The position numbers and the translations under genes were made by a program. This document shows, piece after piece, positions 58,671-64,000 of a stretch of DNA of 64,000 nt (positions are counted from its first letter, which is position 1; every line of letters begins with the position of its first letter). Origin of the DNA: Dirofilaria immitis (Eukaryota > Nematoda > Chromadorea > Rhabditida > Onchocercidae). The notes under the pieces are model-generated. The model searched no databases and had not been told where the DNA came from. It was given only the letters and a program-made list of their open reading frames with translations. Location: NCBI GenBank assembly GCA_024305405.1, contig JAKNDB010000068.1:3038501-3102500 (forward strand). The letters run 5' to 3'.

Positions 58671-60411
58671 ATGCTGCACAAAAATTCGTCAAAAGATGCA
58701 GAGCGTTGTATGCTTCATATAAATAATTCTCGACGTCATCCTTATATGATTCCAGTTGGACGCTTACGACGTTATAGTGCTAGTTCAAGTTCCACCTGTA
58801 GTAGCAGTAGCAGTGAATATTCACAACCATCGCCAAGTTACAGTATTGCTTCTTACGAATCATTAAGTCCGGAACCTCTGGTTTCCCTTATGCCGCAACT
58901 GATTGCCAATCACCCCATTTAGTACCATTTGGTCCAGCAATACCAGCAACAACGGCATCTATAAATAATACCACCTGTCGGTCGCCAGCACGAGAAGCAC
59001 AAGTTTTCGAAAGGTTGCGACAGCTGGTACCAATGTTGCCATTTGATCGAAGTGCTTATCAGGTTTGTTTTAAATTTTCTAGATTTACATATTCGATTCA
59101 AATCATCATATGCATTTCAAGATCGCATGATGGCAGTAATAATAATCCCATAAATCATTCAAAAGATATCAGTCTTCATCACAATATGTCACATACTATT
59201 TTATTTTAACTTTATAGCTTCGCAACGTAAACGCAGATTTATAGGTAAGATGAACTTCTACGCCTCTAGGGAGACTTAAATTTGAAAATTTATCAACAAC
59301 AAATTGGCAGAATAGTTGATGGGATTCTAGTAGTATGATGATCGAGAATGATTGCTATATTTGAGAGCGAAATTGCATTTCTTTTGCAACAAATTCTCAT
59401 AACATTTCTAATGGTTGTTGGCGGATAATTAAATGGATGGGAAATTAATTTGGAAATGTCTGCAAACAACTTATCTTATCAATTGTCATACTAGAATAAC
59501 GTTTATATGAAAATTTCTATTACAGGTACTAATAGAAACAGTTTCACAAGTAATGGATTTAGAGCAACAACTTGAACAACTAAACGAGCAGACAAATAGT
59601 GCCAAAAACAGCCTTTTGATTGAAGAAAGAAGCTTCGTTTCGGATGCTGAAAATGTTAGTAGGCGACCTGGATTTGGTAGAATTGCTGTGCTTTCCACTC
59701 TTGCTCGGCAGACAGAATCGTTGACAACAAGACCTTACCTTTTTGTGGATTATCTCTTGTTGACAAGTAGAGAGGAAATGGTTTATAATTATATTTTTAT
59801 TGATTTTTCTTTTAAATTTCATACACAAAAACTAGTCAGTCAAGAAGGAAGAAGTTTTTGAAGAAAAAGGAAGATAGAAAGGACGAGAGATGAAAGGATA
59901 GTACTTGTCGCACATATATAGGCCATTAAATAGTATTACGGCACGAGCACGACATTGAATTCTTGTTTTAGACGGTGCGGGAAGTGATCTTGCTTATTAA
60001 TTATTATAGAAATGCTATGAGGAAGTGATTTCTTCTTTTCTTGATTCTCGACTACTTTGATATCTTTTTAGGAATCCTTATTAGTATGTAGTAGTTGATG
60101 AACTTGAAAATCGTTAGATTCAAATATATTGTCTTCATTTCCGGGATTTTTGCTGAAGAAGAAAAACTAATAGCCTATCACCGAGAATGTCCACAATTGA
60201 GTTAAGGCCATGCATTTTCATTAGTGCTAACCCTTTATGGCATCAACTAATCATATTTTGCATGAAATTTAAAGTAGACTTTTTTCCATTACAGAGTGTT
60301 TTTCCGGATGATTTGAAAACAGTGGATGTGACAGCATTCAAGCGTCTTCTCTGTTCCAATCCTCTTTCCGGCAATACTTCGAGAAGAACACACTTCAATT
60401 TTGTTTCATAA
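58671..60411 (+). CDS. Ser-rich helix-loop-helix protein without basic region
   Basis: Three exons: 58671-59062, 59526-59744 and 60295-60411 (TAA). The ATG follows a TTTTCAG acceptor 22 bp upstream, consistent with trans-splicing. The N-terminal part is Ser/Tyr/Pro-rich with a polyserine run. The C-terminal half has FERLRQLVPMLPFDRSAYQ and then VLIETVSQVMDLEQQLEQL, which resembles the HLH dimerisation domain of Id/Emc and related factors: helix 1, short loop with MLPFDR, helix 2 leading into a Gln-rich stretch. No Arg/Lys-rich DNA-binding region precedes helix 1, so it may act as a dominant-negative partner of bHLH factors. The frame breaks once, at CCCC 58913-58916; one more C joins the two halves (NHPHLVPFGPA). 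The final exon reads SVFPDDLKTVDVTAFKRLL. Family assignment is moderate. Confidence 0.6.
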
Positions 60412-62981
60412 GGTGTATATTATTTATATTGAATACAACTGGCTTAATTTGTAATTTTATGTTTAGGAGAATTTGTTATTGTAATCTTATCAGATGGAAG
60501 ATATTTGGATAAATTTGAAAAAATCAATCTGTTGAAATAGTATTTTGTTCATCTAAACCGGTTATATTGAATTCAAATATATCTATCATTCATTATATAT
60601 TCATAAAATTTTAAAATATAAAATGCAAATTCATCCTTCAATTGTATATCTTACTTACCTTTTTTTTTTTTTTGATATTTTCTTAAATTTTGTTCATTAC
60701 TATAATTGACCTCTTTATAAATGTATCAGTATCAGATACCTTTGATCATTCATTTTTGATCAGAGAGTTATGTTACTTATTCACTTATAACTCGTTAATA
60801 AATTCATGCAAATTTCTCTATTAGTTAAACTTTTTTGATTTAATTTGTTTTTCCTTTTTTCTCGCTTTAAATCCATTCATGCTCATTGAATCATTTCCAA
60901 AAAAAATAATAATAATAATAATATCTTTTTTCGCTGAAGAAACGAAAACAAATTTTGCATCGTAAAAATGTCGCATTATAGGTTGCATACTATACAAATG
61001 AAATAATGTATGTATGCTTCGCGTCAACGACATTGGCCTTATTTTTTTTTCTCGACAAAATTCAGCGCAAATTCCATTCAGACAAATATGCTTTAAACTT
61101 TTTCAAAAATTCAATGTTAACACTATAAAGGAGTATGATAAGCTTGGAGAAGATAAAAATAGTTCAAAGATAGGAAAGTTATTCAAATTAAAATTTTGAT
61201 TTATTACAATTCAGTGAATATATATATTTTACCATCGATCTTTCAAATAGATTATAGCCTAAATTTTTGGCAAATAAAGAAATCAGTTAGCATAAATTAA
61301 TCTACTGAGCAACATTTTGTCTTTGGAATCTAATTTCTAACTGAGAAAACTTTCATTTGAATTAAATGGATATTAGTTGATTTCAGGAAACAGATAAGTT
61401 ATTTATCCATTTTTTATGAAACATATTGTATATAACTATTATTTGCTCATATTCTATGCATAAATTGATGAATGATAATTTATCATCATGATATCAGTGG
61501 TTAGATGAAATTCATTTATAATATCAATTTTATTTCAAAAATTCGATCTGATAATATTTCCATTTTATTTCATTTCAATAATGAAATAGTCAAAACAGAT
61601 AGTGGCAGAAATTTTAATTTCATCATATTTGTAAGAAGAATATGTATTCGAAATCGAGAGAAATTTTCTTCTAATAAACTGAGGAAATCTGAGATTTCGC
61701 GATTTCCATTCTCCGTGAAATAATAGAATTGTAAGTTACTGTATACTTTTGCAAATTTATTCTGAATAGGATATACTGCTATCTAAAATATTTGCTTATT
61801 TATTATTATAATGCTGTAAATAGATTTGATAGATTCAATAATTTCAATATCAGAATGACATGTCCAAACTTCATCATGCTCTACCGGTAATATAATTGAG
61901 CATTCAAATTGGAACAGTCAAAGTTCATTTCTCACCGAAATATCATGTACTTTTCTGGATGATCGCTAGTTTATAGAATAATAGAATACCCGAGAAATAT
62001 GATAATATATATAGATTGATCTCTCTCTCTCTCTCTTTTTCTCATATCCACTTGATTATTAGATTTGAGATTGAAAAAATAGCTGAAAGACGAGTATGTA
62101 TTCGGCTTGATGGATGTTGCAAGTGTTTGAAGAATAGAGATAAAACAGTTCAAATGAATGATGCAATATATTGGTAATCAATGATTGTTATCATTATTGC
62201 TACTGATGTTACGGATACTGTAGTGACAGCCAAAAGTGATGACGAAGTAATCCGGTTTCTTCGGGAAGAATTATGCAATTGACGGGATGAAACTGGTACA
62301 GGGTGACACCATTCCGCTGCAAAAATCACATTCTTGTCTGATGATCGGACCACACCTCTGATATTTTTGTTGCCTTCGTTGGAACTTTTGCAGTGCTTTT
62401 TTATTTCAGGAGGAAAAATTGATTCCCTTTACTCGCTTAATATTGCACAAGAATAATTAATGAAGTGTCAAAGAAGAGTAAAATTCGAATTATACAACAG
62501 GCAAAAGAAAAGATGATATTAAATTGCTGAACTATCGATTGGAATCAATATTAATTGATTTTTAGATAAAAATCAATGAACATAGTAGATTGAAATTAAA
62601 TACTTGATGAATTTAGCTCATTTTTTTTTATCAATCATGATGCACTATTTCAGTTTTGATAGTGAAGTAATGAACATCCTGTATCTTAGCTGATATATCA
62701 TTTGGTTGTGCAACATCAATTCAAACTTGACTGTCTTAGTATCATCAAATTAGATCATTGAAATATTTTTTCAAATGTAAAATAACGATAACTGCTATTT
62801 GTTATCATTAAATTATCATTAATATTTCGATCATTAAGCGATGACGATCAGACTAAGTTATTTATGTTTTGCTTTATATAGCGAAAAAAATATGATGTTG
62901 ATTCGTTATACTACTATTAGATAAATGAATTATCATGTTTATAAGAATATCACTGGAACATTGAATAATATAAAATATTTA
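60412..62981. other. Intergenic between HLH gene and kinase
   Basis: Mostly A+T-rich DNA without support for genes. A CT microsatellite lies at 62020-62036. A less A+T-rich block at 62180-62430 is open on both strands: a 33-codon plus-strand ORF ending SDDEVIRFLREELCN, and on the minus strand about 87 codons including FAAEWCHPVPVSSRQLHNSS. I cannot tell which, if either, is coding. Confidence 0.45.
62020..62036. repeat. (TC)n microsatellite
   Basis: Eight TC units followed by a short T run. Confidence 0.9.
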
Positions 62982-64000
62982 TCACACTGAACCGGCCGAT
63001 TGCGGCTGACGATGAGTAATGAAAGATTGTTGTCGTTGTTGCTGATTTTGTTGCTGTCGCATTGCTGATACTGCTGCAGTGGATAGTGCAGGTGAAGATT
63101 GTGATACTGCATTTGCTAATGATGATTGCTGTTGCTGCTTTTGATGCTGTTGTTGATGCTGTTGTTGATGCTGTTGTTGATGCTGTTGTTGATGTTGATC
63201 TTTACTTCTATTATTTCGCGTTCCTTCAAATCCATTTCGGCTGTACCTTTTACACATTCTTCCTTCACAGCCTTCTCACACTCCGCATCTGATGATACGC
63301 TCCATGTTGTGGATCGTGTAGATGTCATATCTTCATCCCAGTCAAATCGTGATTTGAGTCGTAATTTCCATTCTTTTTTAATCTAAAATTTATAATGGGA
63401 TGGAGTTATTTTACAAATAATATAATACAAGTAAACATCGCAAGTAAGCAGCATTCATATAAACAAGTTTATGTTGCTCACATCCATCAGTACATCGACA
63501 AATTCGTTGTACTTCGGCCTATCTTCGAATACTAAAGCATCAATCATTTGCATTAATGTTATATATTGCCTCGGGCATTGATGGAAAAATTGCGTTCGGC
63601 CCGCTTGACGAGCCATCAGTTTGGCTGCTTGTACACCAGCACGCTCTGTAAAATTGATCATTTAAAAAGTTATAGTTAAATGATATGAGATTATTGTAGA
63701 GATATCAATAATGAATAATCGAGAATAATTTTCGTTTACCAGAAACGTGTCGCCATGGTAAAGATCCGCGAGTAATCTCGACAAGCAAATAAAACCACGA
63801 TTCCAGATCATCTCGCCTTGCTAAATCTAGTCTTAAATGTGCTTTCAACGAGCCATAACGTGTTGTTCCACGCCATCCTACTTCGCCACGTGATGGAAGT
63901 AATTTGCCGTTCTAAATTTCACCAAGCCAAACTAACGAAGAACAAAAGAAAGAATTGGTGATAACATTAAGAGAAATTAAAACTTTTGACATTTTCACCA
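62982..64000 (-). CDS. CK1/TTBK-type protein kinase, 3' part with Gln/His tail
   Basis: Gene enters from the right edge; only the C-terminal part is present. Exons: 63911-63740, 63645-63482 and 63382-62982. The first reads GEVGWRGTTRYGSLKAH then DLARRDDLESWFYLLVEITR and GSLPWRHVS, i.e. the substrate-binding and DxxG-like region of the worm CK1/TTBK group (usual motif DDLxSWxYxLVE). The second contains FFHQCPRQYITL and VFEDRPKYNEFVDVL, the end of the kinase fold. The tail has DWDEDMTSTRSTTWS and then a repeat of Gln-Gln-Gln-His encoded by four 12-bp units (63142-63198), ending QPQSAGSV. A frame change into the Gln/His tail needs one more A (TTTT at 63248-63251 on the plus strand). ATP-binding and catalytic loops lie outside the window, so activity cannot be judged. 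Confidence 0.78.
63142..63198. repeat. 12-bp tandem repeat in kinase tail
   Basis: Four to five copies of GTTGATGCTGTT, in phase with the minus-strand reading frame and encoding His-Gln-Gln-Gln blocks. Length is likely polymorphic. Confidence 0.9.

Overview
This window looks like nuclear DNA of a nematode, most likely a filarial or related clade III worm. It is strongly A+T-rich, and its genes are split into many short exons by introns with TTTCAG-type acceptors. It carries a GT92 (DUF23) glycosyltransferase, a family expanded in nematodes, and its proteins otherwise match conserved animal families. I saw no prokaryotic operons, CRISPR arrays, viral genes or complete autonomous transposons.

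Layout. (1) 1-4825: intergenic DNA with 94-bp and 70-bp tandem repeats. (2) 4826-9727 (+): GT92 glycosyltransferase, nine exons, closing in frame at 519 aa. (3) 13771-28.9 kb (+): a close run of same-strand genes, namely a small membrane-anchored Lys/Glu-rich protein, a Tip60/KAT5 MYST acetyltransferase, a FANCM-like protein whose helicase motifs have decayed, and a possible small gene. (4) 29128-29198 (-): tRNA-Pro(AGG), followed by a 557-bp segment with inverted-repeat ends. (5) 31275-38642 (-): mitochondrial RNA polymerase, about 24 exons. (6) 39186-44030 (+): MCM5, divergent from the polymerase across a 543-bp promoter that holds a textbook E2F site. (7) 46057-50202 (-): alkylglycerol monooxygenase-type fatty acid hydroxylase, seven exons. 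(8) 50.2-58.6 kb: mostly intergenic, with a probable small multi-exon gene at 53.5-55.0 kb, a copy of a dispersed ~150-bp repeat, and CAG/CTG triplet tracts. (9) 58671-60411 (+): Ser-rich protein with a helix-loop-helix lacking a basic region (Id-like). (10) 62982-64000 (-): 3' part of a CK1/TTBK-type kinase with a Gln/His tail; the gene runs off the right edge.

A theme across the window: nearly every conserved gene needs one extra base in a short homopolymer to stay in frame. About a dozen sites are listed under findings, essentially all under-calls. Essential single-copy genes (MCM5, Tip60, POLRMT) are affected, so I read this as residual long-read consensus error and not as pseudogenes. 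ORF-only annotation of this sequence will therefore fragment real genes.

Functionally the window mixes nuclear DNA replication and chromatin (MCM5, Tip60, FANCM-like), mitochondrial transcription (POLRMT), ether-lipid metabolism (AGMO) and glycosylation (GT92). The most unusual gene is the FANCM-like protein, which aligns to the Hef/FANCM helicase core but has lost every ATPase motif I could locate.
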